A stretch of 6,799 nucleotides of DNA from Pseudarthrobacter sp. (lineage in GTDB: Bacteria; Actinomycetota; Actinomycetes; Actinomycetales; Micrococcaceae). Positions within the stretch are counted from its first letter, which is position 1, and the number at the start of each line of letters is the position of its first letter. The translations under genes and the position numbers were made by a program. This document shows positions 1 through 6,159 of this stretch, in pieces. The notes beneath the pieces are model-generated. The model was not told the DNA's origin. It made no database searches and saw only the letters and a program-made list of their open reading frames with translations. The stretch lies in the NCBI GenBank assembly GCA_013362385.1, contig JABFWC010000405.1:1-6799 (forward strand), in the 5' to 3' direction.

Positions 1-402
1 CTCATCGCCGTTCCACAGCATGAGGGCGCTGGTTTCCCCGGTCTGCTCGGCCAGCTGGCGCAGCACGGGGTAGGCGACGCGCCGTTCCTCCATCTCGGCC
101 AGCAGCGGCCCGGCGACGGCGATCAGGCCCAGGCCCAGCCGGAACCGCTTGGTCTCCGGGTCCCGCTCGACCAGGTTTTCCTGCTCGAAGGTGGCCAGGA
201 TCCGGGAGACGCTGCTCTTGTGCATGCCCACCCGGTTGGCGATCTCCGTGACTCCAAGCAGGGGTTCGTCCGCGGTGAAGGTGCGCAGGACGGCAATGGC
301 ATTGACGACGACGGAGGCGCCTTTCGCGTCCGTCCCGCCGTTGGTGCCGGTTCCGTTGCCGCCGGGGTCTTTGGCTTGTGCAGGAGTCATGGTGGACACC
401 AT
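1..402 (-). CDS. IclR-family transcriptional regulator, N-terminal part (runs off the window)
   Basis: The first 134 residues of an IclR-type regulator are visible; the gene continues past the window edge. After a Gly/Thr-rich tail (about 1-29) comes the winged helix-turn-helix: the run ASVVVNAIAVLRTF (29-42), the HTH at about 50-70 (GVTEIANRVGMHKSSVSRIL) and the wing ending KRFRLGLGL (85-93). The start of the effector-binding domain follows (YPVLRQLAEQTGETSALMLW, 111-130). These are standard family features. Two in-frame ATGs compete, at 402 and 390: GAGG lies 4 nt before the first, and GGTG lies 6 nt before the second, so the start is unsettled. It is the third gene of the transporter-creatinase cluster, 65 nt after creatinase on the same strand. 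I infer that it is the local regulator, sensing creatine or a breakdown product. Whether it represses or activates cannot be read from the sequence. Confidence 0.9.
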   Translation of the reverse strand, partial: MVSTMTPAQAKDPGGNGTGTNGGTDAKGASVVVNAIAVLRTFTADEPLLGVTEIANRVGMHKSSVSRILATFEQENLVERDPETKRFRLGLGLIAVAGPLLAEMEERRVAYPVLRQLAEQTGETSALMLWNGDE

Positions 403-424
403 CTTTCCTCATAAAACGGCGGAA

Positions 425-450
425 GCGGCGCCACGTGTCCGTGACGCCGC
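425..450 (-). terminator. Hairpin between creatinase and iclR, possible weak terminator or attenuator
   Basis: Arms GCGGCG (425-430) and CGCCGC (445-450) pair. After one mismatch, CACG (432-435) pairs with CGTG (440-443) around a TGTC loop. In the minus-strand transcript the hairpin follows the creatinase stop by about 17 nt. A TTTT run comes 8 nt after the stem, which is too far and too short for a canonical intrinsic terminator. It could reduce read-through into the regulator gene or protect the 3' end of the creatinase message. Confidence 0.45.
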
Positions 451-467
451 CCTGCCGGTGCTGCTGG

Positions 468-1721
468 TCAGGCCTCGATGATGTTCTTCTCGGGGCCGAA
501 CGGGAACCTGGTGATGTTCTCCACCTCGTCCTCGCCGATGACCAGGATGTCGTGTTCGCGGTAGCCGCCGGCACCCGGCTGGCCGTCGGCCACGGTGATC
601 ATGGGTTCCATGGACACCACCATGCCGGGTTCAAGGACGGTGTCGATGTCCTCCCGCAGTTCCAGGCCCGCTTCGCGGCCGTAGTAGTGGCTGAGGACGC
701 CGAAGGAGTGGCCGTAGCCGAAGGTGCGGTTGGCCAGCAGTCCGTGGCTGATGTAGATCTCGTTGAGCTCGGCTGCGATGTCCTTGCAGACGGCGCCGGG
801 CTTGATCAGCTCCAGGCCGCGGCGGTGCACCTCGACGTTGATGTTCCACAGCTCCAGGGAGCGCTCGTCCGGCTGGCCGAGGAAGAGGGTGCGCTCCAGC
901 GCGGTGTAGTAGCCGGAGGTCATCGGGAAGCAGTTGAGCGAGAGGATGTCGCCCTTCTGCAGCTTCCGGGTGGTGGCCCAGTTGTGGGCACCGTCGGTGT
1001 TGATGCCGGACTGGAACCACACCCAGGTGTCGCGGACCTCGCGGTGGGGGAAGGTCCGGGCGATCTCGTGCACCATGGCCTCCGTGCCGGCGAGGGCCAC
1101 CTCGTACTCGGTGATGCCCTCGCGGATCGCGTTGCGGATGGCTTCGCCGCCGAGGTCGCCGATGCGCGCGCCGTGCTTGATGACTTCGATTTCCTCGGCG
1201 GACTTGATCATGCGCTGGCGCATGGCGTCCTGGGAGACGTCCAGGAGTTCCGCGCCCGGGAACGCAGCGGCGATCTTTTCGCGGGTGAGTCCCGGGAGGA
1301 AGTCGTCCTCGACGCCGATGCGGGTGGCCTTGACGCCGCGCTGGCGCAGGGCTTCCTGCAGGCCGAAGTAGAAGTTGTCCCGGCGCCAGTCGGTGTAGAC
1401 GATGTTCTCGCCGTAGGAGGTGCGCCACGGCATGCCGGCGTCGATGTTCGCGGTGACCGTGACGGAGTCGTCCGCAGTGACCACCAGGGCGTAGTTGCGG
1501 CCGAACGTGGTGTACAGGAAGTCGGAGTAGTACTTGATGCCGTGGTAGCTGGTGAGGATGACCGCATCCAGGTCCTTGGCGGCCATGATCTGCCGCAGTC
1601 CGCCCAGGCGGCGCTCGAACTCTGCGTCGGAGAACGTGAGCTTGTCCTTGGAACCGTTGTGCAGGACCTTGAGGCGCTCAAGCTCGGCGATGGAGGATGC
1701 GTTGTCGGCGGTGATAGTCAC
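468..1721 (-). CDS. Creatinase (creatine amidinohydrolase, EC 3.5.3.3)
   Basis: This 417-residue cytoplasmic enzyme would hydrolyse creatine to sarcosine and urea. It has the two-domain pita-bread fold of the M24 family and, like known creatinases, needs no metal. By recalled alignment with the Pseudomonas putida enzyme (about 403 residues), long stretches match: TSYHxIxYYSDFLY (57-70), WFQSGINTDGAHN (235-247), GDILSLNCFP (257-266), GYGHSFG (335-341), PGMVVSMEPM (365-374) and PGAGGYREHDIL (382-393). Phe62, Arg64, His232, Glu262, His324, Arg335, Glu358 and His376 of that enzyme correspond to Phe73, Arg75, His246, Glu276, His338, Arg349, Glu372 and His390 here. The start is GTG, with GAAAGG 9 nt upstream. 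The gene lies 88 nt after the MHS transporter and 65 nt before iclR. Automated annotation often labels such proteins Xaa-Pro peptidase; the residues argue for creatinase. Confidence 0.95.
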   Translation of the reverse strand: MTITADNASSIAELERLKVLHNGSKDKLTFSDAEFERRLGGLRQIMAAKDLDAVILTSYHGIKYYSDFLYTTFGRNYALVVTADDSVTVTANIDAGMPWRTSYGENIVYTDWRRDNFYFGLQEALRQRGVKATRIGVEDDFLPGLTREKIAAAFPGAELLDVSQDAMRQRMIKSAEEIEVIKHGARIGDLGGEAIRNAIREGITEYEVALAGTEAMVHEIARTFPHREVRDTWVWFQSGINTDGAHNWATTRKLQKGDILSLNCFPMTSGYYTALERTLFLGQPDERSLELWNINVEVHRRGLELIKPGAVCKDIAAELNEIYISHGLLANRTFGYGHSFGVLSHYYGREAGLELREDIDTVLEPGMVVSMEPMITVADGQPGAGGYREHDILVIGEDEVENITRFPFGPEKNIIEA

Positions 1722-1745
1722 GAAGGTGTGCCTTTCTGATGGGTG

Positions 1746-1767
1746 CCGGCTGCTGTTGTGCAGCCGG
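1746..1767 (-). other. Intercistronic hairpin upstream of the creatinase ribosome binding site
   Basis: CCGGCTGC (1746-1753) and GCAGCCGG (1760-1767) form a perfect 8-bp stem with a 6-nt loop. It lies between the transporter stop and the creatinase Shine-Dalgarno sequence (GAAAGG, 1736-1731 on the minus strand). No T-run follows, so it is not a standard terminator. A role in mRNA processing, differential stability or partial attenuation is inferred. Confidence 0.5.
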
Positions 1768-1800
1768 TGTTGGTTTGCGTAACGAGGTTGGTTTGTGGGG

Positions 1801-1817
1801 ACGTCTTGGTCAGACGT
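1801..1817 (-). other. Inverted repeat spanning the transporter stop codon
   Basis: ACGTCT (1801-1806) and AGACGT (1812-1817) are perfect 6-bp arms around a 5-nt spacer, and the transporter TGA stop (1812-1810) lies in the structure. With the hairpin at 1746-1767 it makes the gap between transporter and creatinase unusually structured. No T-tract is present and the function is unknown. Confidence 0.35.
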
Positions 1818-3204
1818 GCTTGAGCGGCTTGCGCGAGGTTTCCGCGGCGAACAGCACGGCCATCAGGGACACCGCCGACGCCGCCACGAGGTACCAGCCG
1901 GGGGCGAGTTTGGTCTGCGTCAGTCCAATGAGCAGGGTGGCCATGAACGGTGCGGTGCCGCCGAAGAGGGCGTTGGAGAGGTTGAAGCTGACGGCGAAGC
2001 CGCTGTAGCGGACCTTGGTGGGGAACAGTTCGGCCAGGAAGCTGGGCAGCGTTCCGTCGTTCAGGGTGAGCATGCCGCCCAGCAGGATCTGCACCAGCAC
2101 GATGACCAGGAAGTTGCCGGTGTCCAGCAGCATGAAGGCCGGAACCGTGAGCAGCATGAACAGGACGGAGGCGGTGATCAGCATCCGCTTCCGGCCGAAG
2201 CGGTCCGAGGCCATCCCGGTGAGGAAGATGAAGCCGATGTAGCTGGCCAGGGCGATGGTGGTGGCCAGGAAGGATTCGGTGGGGCCGAAGCCCATTTCCT
2301 CCGAAAGGTACGTGGGCATGTAGCTGAGGATGACGTAGAAGCCGACGGCGTTGAGCAGCACGGCCCCGCAGGCGATGGCCAGTTGCTTCCGGTAGGTCCG
2401 GAACATGGCGGACACCGGCGCCTTGACTGCCTGGTCCTCCTGCGCGGCGAGGGCACGGAACGCGGGAGTGTCCTCCAGCTTGGTGCGGATGTACCGGCCG
2501 ATCAGGCCCATGGGGGCGGCGAGGAGGAACGGCAGCCGCCAGCCCCAGTCATGCAGCCGTTCCGTACTGAGGACGGAGCTGAGCAGTGCCGCGAGCAGCG
2601 AGCCGAGGAGCAACCCGGCGGCGGTGCTGGCGGGGACGACGGCGGCATAGAGTCCGCGCCGGTTGGCCGGGGCATACTCCACGAGGAAGGCGGAGGCGCC
2701 GGCGTACTCTCCCGCCGCCGAGAACCCCTGGACAACACGGACCAGCAGCAGCAGGACCGGCGCCAGGAGCCCGATGGTGGCGTAGCCGGGGATGAGGGCG
2801 ATGCAGAAGGTAGAGACGGACATGATGACGATCGAGAGCGACAGTGCCTTGCGCCTGCCCACCTTGTCGCCGATGTGGCCCCAGACGAAGCCGCCGAGCG
2901 GCCGGACGAAGAAGGAAATGGCGAAGACCGCAAAGGTTGCCAGCAGCGCGGTCTGCCGGTCGGCTTCAGGGAAGAAGACCGAGGAGATGACGGCGGCAAG
3001 GTAGCCGTAAACGGCGTAGTCGAACCACTCGACAAAGTTGCCGATGAAGCTGGCCATGACCACCCGGCGTCGTACATCTTTGCCGGGCACTTCTTTGCCG
3101 GGCACTTCTTTGCCGGGCGTGGCGCTGGCAGCGCCGGCGGGGGCAAGGCCGCTGGCGCCATCGGCAATGGCTCCTGCCCCGGGAAGGTTTGATTCGGTGC
3201 GCAT
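1810..3204 (-). CDS. MFS transporter, metabolite:H+ symporter (MHS/ProP-KgtP-like) family; proposed creatine uptake
   Basis: This 464-residue inner-membrane protein is predicted to have 12 helices. MHS hallmarks are present: FIGNFVEWFDYAVYGYLA (53-70), the loop motif GHIGDKVGRRKAL (109-121) after RPLGGFVW (101-108), GFSAAGEYAGASAFLVE (160-176), and the second-half loop GMASDRFGRKR (330-340). The family imports small carboxylates and zwitterions such as proline/betaine, 2-oxoglutarate, citrate and shikimate with protons. Its place as first gene ahead of creatinase suggests creatine, also a zwitterion, as substrate; this is inference. The N-terminal tail (1-49) is unusually long and holds three PGKEV-type repeats (30-44). 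The ATG at 3204 has a weak GGTGG 4 nt upstream. Met50, at the start of the conserved core, is a possible alternative start, but I saw no better ribosome site for it. Confidence 0.93.
   Translation of the reverse strand: MRTESNLPGAGAIADGASGLAPAGAASATPGKEVPGKEVPGKDVRRRVVMASFIGNFVEWFDYAVYGYLAAVISSVFFPEADRQTALLATFAVFAISFFVRPLGGFVWGHIGDKVGRRKALSLSIVIMSVSTFCIALIPGYATIGLLAPVLLLLVRVVQGFSAAGEYAGASAFLVEYAPANRRGLYAAVVPASTAAGLLLGSLLAALLSSVLSTERLHDWGWRLPFLLAAPMGLIGRYIRTKLEDTPAFRALAAQEDQAVKAPVSAMFRTYRKQLAIACGAVLLNAVGFYVILSYMPTYLSEEMGFGPTESFLATTIALASYIGFIFLTGMASDRFGRKRMLITASVLFMLLTVPAFMLLDTGNFLVIVLVQILLGGMLTLNDGTLPSFLAELFPTKVRYSGFAVSFNLSNALFGGTAPFMATLLIGLTQTKLAPGWYLVAASAVSLMAVLFAAETSRKPLKHV
3074..3118. repeat. 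Three 15-bp tandem repeats inside the transporter N-terminal tail
   Basis: The plus-strand unit ACTTCTTTGCCGGGC occurs three times back to back (3074-3088, 3089-3103, 3104-3118); the first copy has one substitution. It encodes PGKEV-PGKEV-PGKDV. Because the unit is a multiple of three, copy-number change by slippage would keep the reading frame. Confidence 0.9.
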
Positions 3205-3226
3205 GTAACCACCAGTGAGAGTCGTA

Positions 3227-3243
3227 GTTGCAGAGATTGCAAC
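3227..3243. promoter_or_regulatory. Candidate operator of the transporter-creatinase operon
   Basis: GTTGCA (3227-3232) and TGCAAC (3238-3243) are perfect 6-bp inverted arms separated by 5 bp, 17 bp in all. The site begins about 5 bp downstream of the predicted transcription start, where a bound repressor would block initiation. A related 17-bp palindrome lies at 3374-3390. The adjacent IclR-type protein is the natural candidate ligand, by inference. Confidence 0.6.
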
Positions 3244-3254
3244 GTGGTTGTTTC

Positions 3255-3284
3255 AAGATAGGTCGTGACGCGCACCACAGTCAA
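3255..3284 (-). promoter_or_regulatory. Sigma-70-type promoter of the transporter-creatinase operon
   Basis: On the minus strand TTGACT (3284-3279) and TATCTT (3260-3255) are separated by 18 bp, matching the -35 and -10 consensus at 5 and 4 of 6 positions. The predicted start at about 3248-3249 gives a 5' leader of about 45 nt before the transporter ATG. Confidence 0.6.
3264..3279. promoter_or_regulatory. Weak CRP/GlxR-like site within the transporter promoter
   Basis: CGTGA-N6-CCACA matches the TGTGA-N6-TCACA consensus at 8 of 10 positions. It lies wholly in the -35/-10 spacer, where binding would be expected to repress. A better match upstream of the LacI gene (6563-6578) makes it worth noting, but a chance match is possible. 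Confidence 0.25.
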
Positions 3285-3373
3285 GGGTTTATTTTTCTCT
3301 CAGACGTCAGGCTTTTTCACAGTCTCGCATCCGAGGGCCGGCGAGCAGGGGCCCGGACCAGCAAAAGCTAAGC

Positions 3374-3390
3374 GTTGCATTGAAAGCAAC
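3374..3390. promoter_or_regulatory. Second, related operator-like palindrome
   Basis: GTTGC (3374-3378) and GCAAC (3386-3390) are inverted arms with a 7-bp spacer. Total length (17 bp) and outer half-site match the palindrome at 3227-3243. The centres are 147 bp apart. The rest of the divergent gap (3205-3509) holds no gene I can support; the short open frames on both strands there lack start signals and protein character. Confidence 0.4.
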
Positions 3391-3497
3391 AAAGTTGAAA
3401 TATTTGGCGGGAGGGCAGGACCCCGAAACAACAGGTAGATCCATGTGCCCGCAAGAATCGGCCGAAAAGACACGAGCCAGAACACCCCCGCTCACTG

Positions 3498-3509
3498 CAT
3501 ACTTGCGCC
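3498..3509 (+). promoter_or_regulatory. Probable -10 element of a leaderless promoter
   Basis: CATACT (3498-3503) is followed by 6 nt and then the ATG at 3510, the spacing expected when transcription starts on the first base of the start codon. No Shine-Dalgarno sequence precedes this ATG, which supports a leaderless mRNA. I could not identify a convincing -35. Confidence 0.4.
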
Positions 3510-3980
3510 ATGGACGACGAGCAGACCCCGCGAAGACCGGACCGGATCCTGCTGGCGATTGTCGGCGTCGTGGTTGTGCTGGTAGTGGTGGCGCTCGCCG
3601 TCGTCTTCTCCAGGGGAGGCCCGGCCGCGCTGGACGAAGCCAGCCCCGCGGGCGTGGTCCAGCGGTACAGCGCTGCCGTAATCGACGGCGACACGGCCAC
3701 CGCTGACTCCTATCTCAGCAACGCCGCGCGGGCCACGTGCCGCGGTTCCTACCCGGGCGCGCCCAGGCCTGCACGGGTGGTGCTGATTTCGACGACGGAG
3801 CGAACGGATACCGCCACGGTGCGGGTGTCGCTGGTCCGGACGTCCCCGGGCGGCCCCTTCGGCTCGTCGGAATATGAGTCGGAGGACGCCTTCTCGCTGC
3901 TGAAGGTGAAGGGAAAATGGATGATCGACCAGGCGCCGTACCCCCTGATGTCCTGCGCGGGAATTCCGGTGAAGCCATGA
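3510..3980 (+). CDS. Membrane-anchored extracellular protein, NTF2/DUF4878-like fold suspected
   Basis: This 156-residue protein has a short charged cytoplasmic tail (1-12), one hydrophobic helix (about 13-33, rich in Val/Leu) and an outside domain. No lipobox cysteine is present, so it is a single-pass or signal-anchor protein. The outer domain opens with SPAGVVQRYSAAVIDGDTATADSYLS (45-70) and ends with FSLLKVKGKWMIDQAPY (128-144). That order, a helix followed by strands ending in a K/W strand, resembles small NTF2-like (SnoaL, DUF4878) domains of actinobacterial secreted proteins; this is pattern recognition, not a database match. Cys77 and Cys149 could form a disulfide. The stop overlaps the next start as ATGA, so translation of the two genes is probably coupled and the products may act together. 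Confidence 0.8.
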   Translation: MDDEQTPRRPDRILLAIVGVVVVLVVVALAVVFSRGGPAALDEASPAGVVQRYSAAVIDGDTATADSYLSNAARATCRGSYPGAPRPARVVLISTTERTDTATVRVSLVRTSPGGPFGSSEYESEDAFSLLKVKGKWMIDQAPYPLMSCAGIPVKP

Positions 3981-5692
3981 CGTTGCCGGCGGCCACGACT
4001 CCCCCGGCTGCGCCGGCCGGCGGAACGCTGGCATCCCTGCGCCGGCTGATCCTGTACGTCCTGCTGTTCGCCCTGGTGGTGATCGCGGCTTCCGGCCTCA
4101 GCGGGCTGCTGGAACGGCTGTTCACGTCCGTTTCCGTCCTCGCATCCGCTGGCGTAGCCGGGCTCGCCCGGTCCCTGGCGTTTACCCTGATCGCCGGCCC
4201 GCTGGCGCTCCTGCTGTGGTGGTTTGTGTGGCGGCGGCTGGACGACGAGTCGGAGCGGACCGCCGCGGGGTGGGGCTTCTACCTGACCGCGATGTACGCC
4301 TTCGCGCTGATCCTTTTCACCACCTCGTTCCTGACCCTTGCCTCGTCCTTCATCGGCACCCGGAAAGCCGCGTGGGAGTCACCCCTGGCCAACGGGCTTG
4401 TGTGGGCCGGCATCTGGCTGTGGCACCGGTGGGTGTGGAAGAACCCCGCCAAACCCTCGTCCCACCTTGAGGACGTGCGCGCTGTCGTCGGGTCGGTCTT
4501 CGGCCTGCTGCTGGGTGCCGGAGCCGGGATCGCCGCGCTCAGCGCACTGCTCGACGTCGCCATCCGTGGTTTCCCGCTGACCGCGGCCATTGAGCCGTGG
4601 TGGTACCCGGTTTTGAGGTCGCTGGTGTGGGCGGTCGGCGGCGTCCTGGTCTGGTGGTGGCACTGGTTCCGGGACGGCGGCCGGCGCTTCCGGACGGGAC
4701 TGGTGGACGCCGCGATGATCGCCGTCGGCATTTTCATGGCCGGCATCGCCGCCCTGGGCGGCCTGGGCGTGGTGCTGTTTGTCCTCCTGCGGCTGGCGTT
4801 CGACAGGAGCGATCCGCAGAACCTGTTGCTGGAACCCTTGGCCCCGGCCGTTTCTGCCGCCCTCATCGGGGCGCTTGTATGGCGGTACCACCGCATTGCC
4901 TCCGCATCCCGCTCCCCCAGGACGCGGCGCGCCAGCCGCCTGGTGACCTCCGCCGTGGCACTGGCGGCCGCCGCGTCAGGCGTGGGCGTGGTGGTCAACG
5001 CACTGCTGGCCGCCGCGGTGTCCCCGCTGGCCGGCAGCGCCACGCGCACCCTACTGCTCGGCGGCATCAGTTCCCTGGCGGTGGGCGGCCCGGTGTGGTG
5101 GCTGGCGTGGAAGCCCCGGCACCAGCCGCGGATTGCCGACGGGATCCCGCCGGGCCGTCGCATGTACCTCGTGGCATTCTTTGGCGTCAGCGCAGTGGTG
5201 GCACTCATTTCGCTGCTGGTCATCGGCTACCGGCTGTTTGAGTTCCTGCTGGGGGATGTCTCCGGCGGCAGTGTCGTGGAGCGTATCCGGGCACCGCTGG
5301 GGCTGCTGGTCGCGGCCGCCCTCGTCGCCGGGTACCACTTCGGGCTGTGGCGGCACGACCGGGCGCTGCTGGCAGCAAGCGCCCCTGCGGGCAGGCGGGT
5401 CATCGAACGGGTCACGCTGGTCTGCGCCCGTCCGGCGACTGCCGCCGACTCCGAAGCCCTGGTGCGGGGCGTTGCCGAGGCGGTGGGCGGGGCGAAGGTG
5501 ACGGCCTGGTGGCGGACGGACGACGCCGGGCTGGCCCCTGTTACCACATCGGATGGTGGCGAAGTGGTCCGTCGCGTAGCGACGGCAATCGACGCTGCCG
5601 CCGTGGACGGTGTCCGGCATGTTTTGGTTGTCCTGGGACCGGGCTCGCGGGCCGACGCCATCCCGCTCGCGGGCAGCGAGCGCAGCCGCTAG
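3977..5692 (+). CDS. Polytopic membrane protein of six two-helix modules (DUF5671-like) with soluble C-terminal domain
   Basis: This 571-residue protein seems to consist of six copies of a ~74-residue module. Each has a first hydrophobic helix (starting near residues 23, 98, 167, 240, 319 and 395) and a second helix ending in an aromatic/basic cap: WWFVWRR (81-87), LWHRWVWK (148-155), WWWHWFR (226-232), VWRYHR (301-306), VWWLAWK (373-379) and YHFGLWRH (453-460). This gives about 12 membrane helices. Residues 474-571 form a separate, probably cytoplasmic alpha/beta domain (VIERVTLVCARP; later GVRHVLVVLGPG). I recall such repeats as DUF5671, whose function is unknown. I chose the ATG at 3977 because it overlaps the upstream stop as ATGA and has GGTGA nearby; an in-frame ATG at 3917 lies deep inside the preceding gene. 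The two genes form one unit ending at the hairpin at 5706-5738. Confidence 0.85.
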   Translation: MTLPAATTPPAAPAGGTLASLRRLILYVLLFALVVIAASGLSGLLERLFTSVSVLASAGVAGLARSLAFTLIAGPLALLLWWFVWRRLDDESERTAAGWGFYLTAMYAFALILFTTSFLTLASSFIGTRKAAWESPLANGLVWAGIWLWHRWVWKNPAKPSSHLEDVRAVVGSVFGLLLGAGAGIAALSALLDVAIRGFPLTAAIEPWWYPVLRSLVWAVGGVLVWWWHWFRDGGRRFRTGLVDAAMIAVGIFMAGIAALGGLGVVLFVLLRLAFDRSDPQNLLLEPLAPAVSAALIGALVWRYHRIASASRSPRTRRASRLVTSAVALAAAASGVGVVVNALLAAAVSPLAGSATRTLLLGGISSLAVGGPVWWLAWKPRHQPRIADGIPPGRRMYLVAFFGVSAVVALISLLVIGYRLFEFLLGDVSGGSVVERIRAPLGLLVAAALVAGYHFGLWRHDRALLAASAPAGRRVIERVTLVCARPATAADSEALVRGVAEAVGGAKVTAWWRTDDAGLAPVTTSDGGEVVRRVATAIDAAAVDGVRHVLVVLGPGSRADAIPLAGSERSR

Positions 5693-5705
5693 GCACCGGC
5701 GCCAG

Positions 5706-5738
5706 CGGACGACGGCGGGCGCGGGCCGCCGTCGTCCG
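5706..5738. terminator. Strong hairpin between convergent genes, probable bidirectional terminator
   Basis: GGACGACGGCGG (5707-5718) and CCGCCGTCGTCC (5726-5737) pair perfectly around a 7-nt loop. C5706 and G5738 extend the stem to 13 bp. It lies between the stop of the plus-strand membrane-protein gene (5692) and the stop of the minus-strand SRPBCC gene (5752). No T-run follows on either strand, as is common for actinobacterial terminators. Confidence 0.75.
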
Positions 5739-5751
5739 TCCTGCTGAAGCG

Positions 5752-6159
5752 TCAGGAGACGCCGGCGAGGACTCCGTCGATCCGCGTCAGCAGGCCGGGC
5801 CAGCCATTGCCCATCCCCTCGATGGCCTGCTTGCCCATGGGGGTGTCCAGTCGGAAACCGGCGTGCTCGTGGTGAAGGACGGTGCCCCCGTCGACCGGCT
5901 CCAGCCGCCAGGTGATGGTCGTGTCCAGCATGCCCTCGGAAAAGAGGAAACTGATGGACGTGCCGGGATCCACGGTGCGGACCTCGCACTGCTGCTGGCC
6001 CCAGGCACCCATGTCCATGGTGAAGCGGTGGCCGACGACGGGGGCGATGTCGCCCGGCGCCCACCAGCGGGCGAGCAGTTCCGGGGTGGTCAGCGCAGCC
6101 CACACGGCGGAGGCGGGGTGCGGGAAGCGGCGTTCGAGCCGGATGGCATTCTCGGTCAT
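5752..6159 (-). CDS. SRPBCC / AHSA1-domain protein (ligand-binding START-like fold)
   Basis: This 135-residue single-domain cytoplasmic protein starts in the way typical of the AHSA1 branch: IRLERRFPHPASAVWAALTTPELLARWWAP (6-35). Middle strands follow (GHRFTMDMGAWGQQQCEVRTVDPGTSISFLF, 43-73; TITWRLEPVDGGTVLHHEHAGF, 81-102), then the long C-terminal helix (112-133). The fold forms a deep hydrophobic cavity for a small molecule or lipid. The ligand is unknown, and despite the domain name a link to Hsp90 is not expected here. The start overlaps the stop of the ArsR gene as ATGA, so the two are co-transcribed and translationally coupled. ArsR-AHSA1 pairs recur in actinobacteria. The protein may bind the signal the repressor responds to, or act on it; this is inference. 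Confidence 0.9.
   Translation of the reverse strand: MTENAIRLERRFPHPASAVWAALTTPELLARWWAPGDIAPVVGHRFTMDMGAWGQQQCEVRTVDPGTSISFLFSEGMLDTTITWRLEPVDGGTVLHHEHAGFRLDTPMGKQAIEGMGNGWPGLLTRIDGVLAGVS

Noticed and set aside
468..1721. Annotation of the enzyme as a Xaa-Pro aminopeptidase
   Set aside because: Fold membership alone suggests this, but the creatinase substrate residues (Phe73, Arg75, His246, Arg349, Glu372) and long identical stretches with known creatinase are decisive.
378..1739. 453-residue open frame opposite the creatinase gene
   Set aside because: It is a mirror frame of a GC-rich coding region, has low-complexity Val/Gly/Ala/Asp-rich protein and no recognisable domain, while the opposite strand encodes a clear enzyme.
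1795..3192. 465-residue open frame opposite the transporter gene
   Set aside because: Its Gly/Glu/Asp/Gln-rich, featureless translation is typical of an antisense shadow; the other strand encodes an unmistakable MHS transporter.
3335..3354. GGGCC/GGCCC inverted repeat with a 10-nt spacer
   Set aside because: Five G/C pairs with a long loop are expected by chance in this composition, and no T-run follows on either strand.
3300..3495. Short minus-strand open frames of about 60 residues in the divergent gap
   Set aside because: They have no ribosome binding site, no recognisable protein features and occupy a regulatory intergenic region.
3917..3976. Upstream ATG extending the six-module membrane protein by 20 residues
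   Set aside because: It overlaps the preceding gene by 64 bp; the ATG at 3977 gives the usual 4-bp ATGA overlap.
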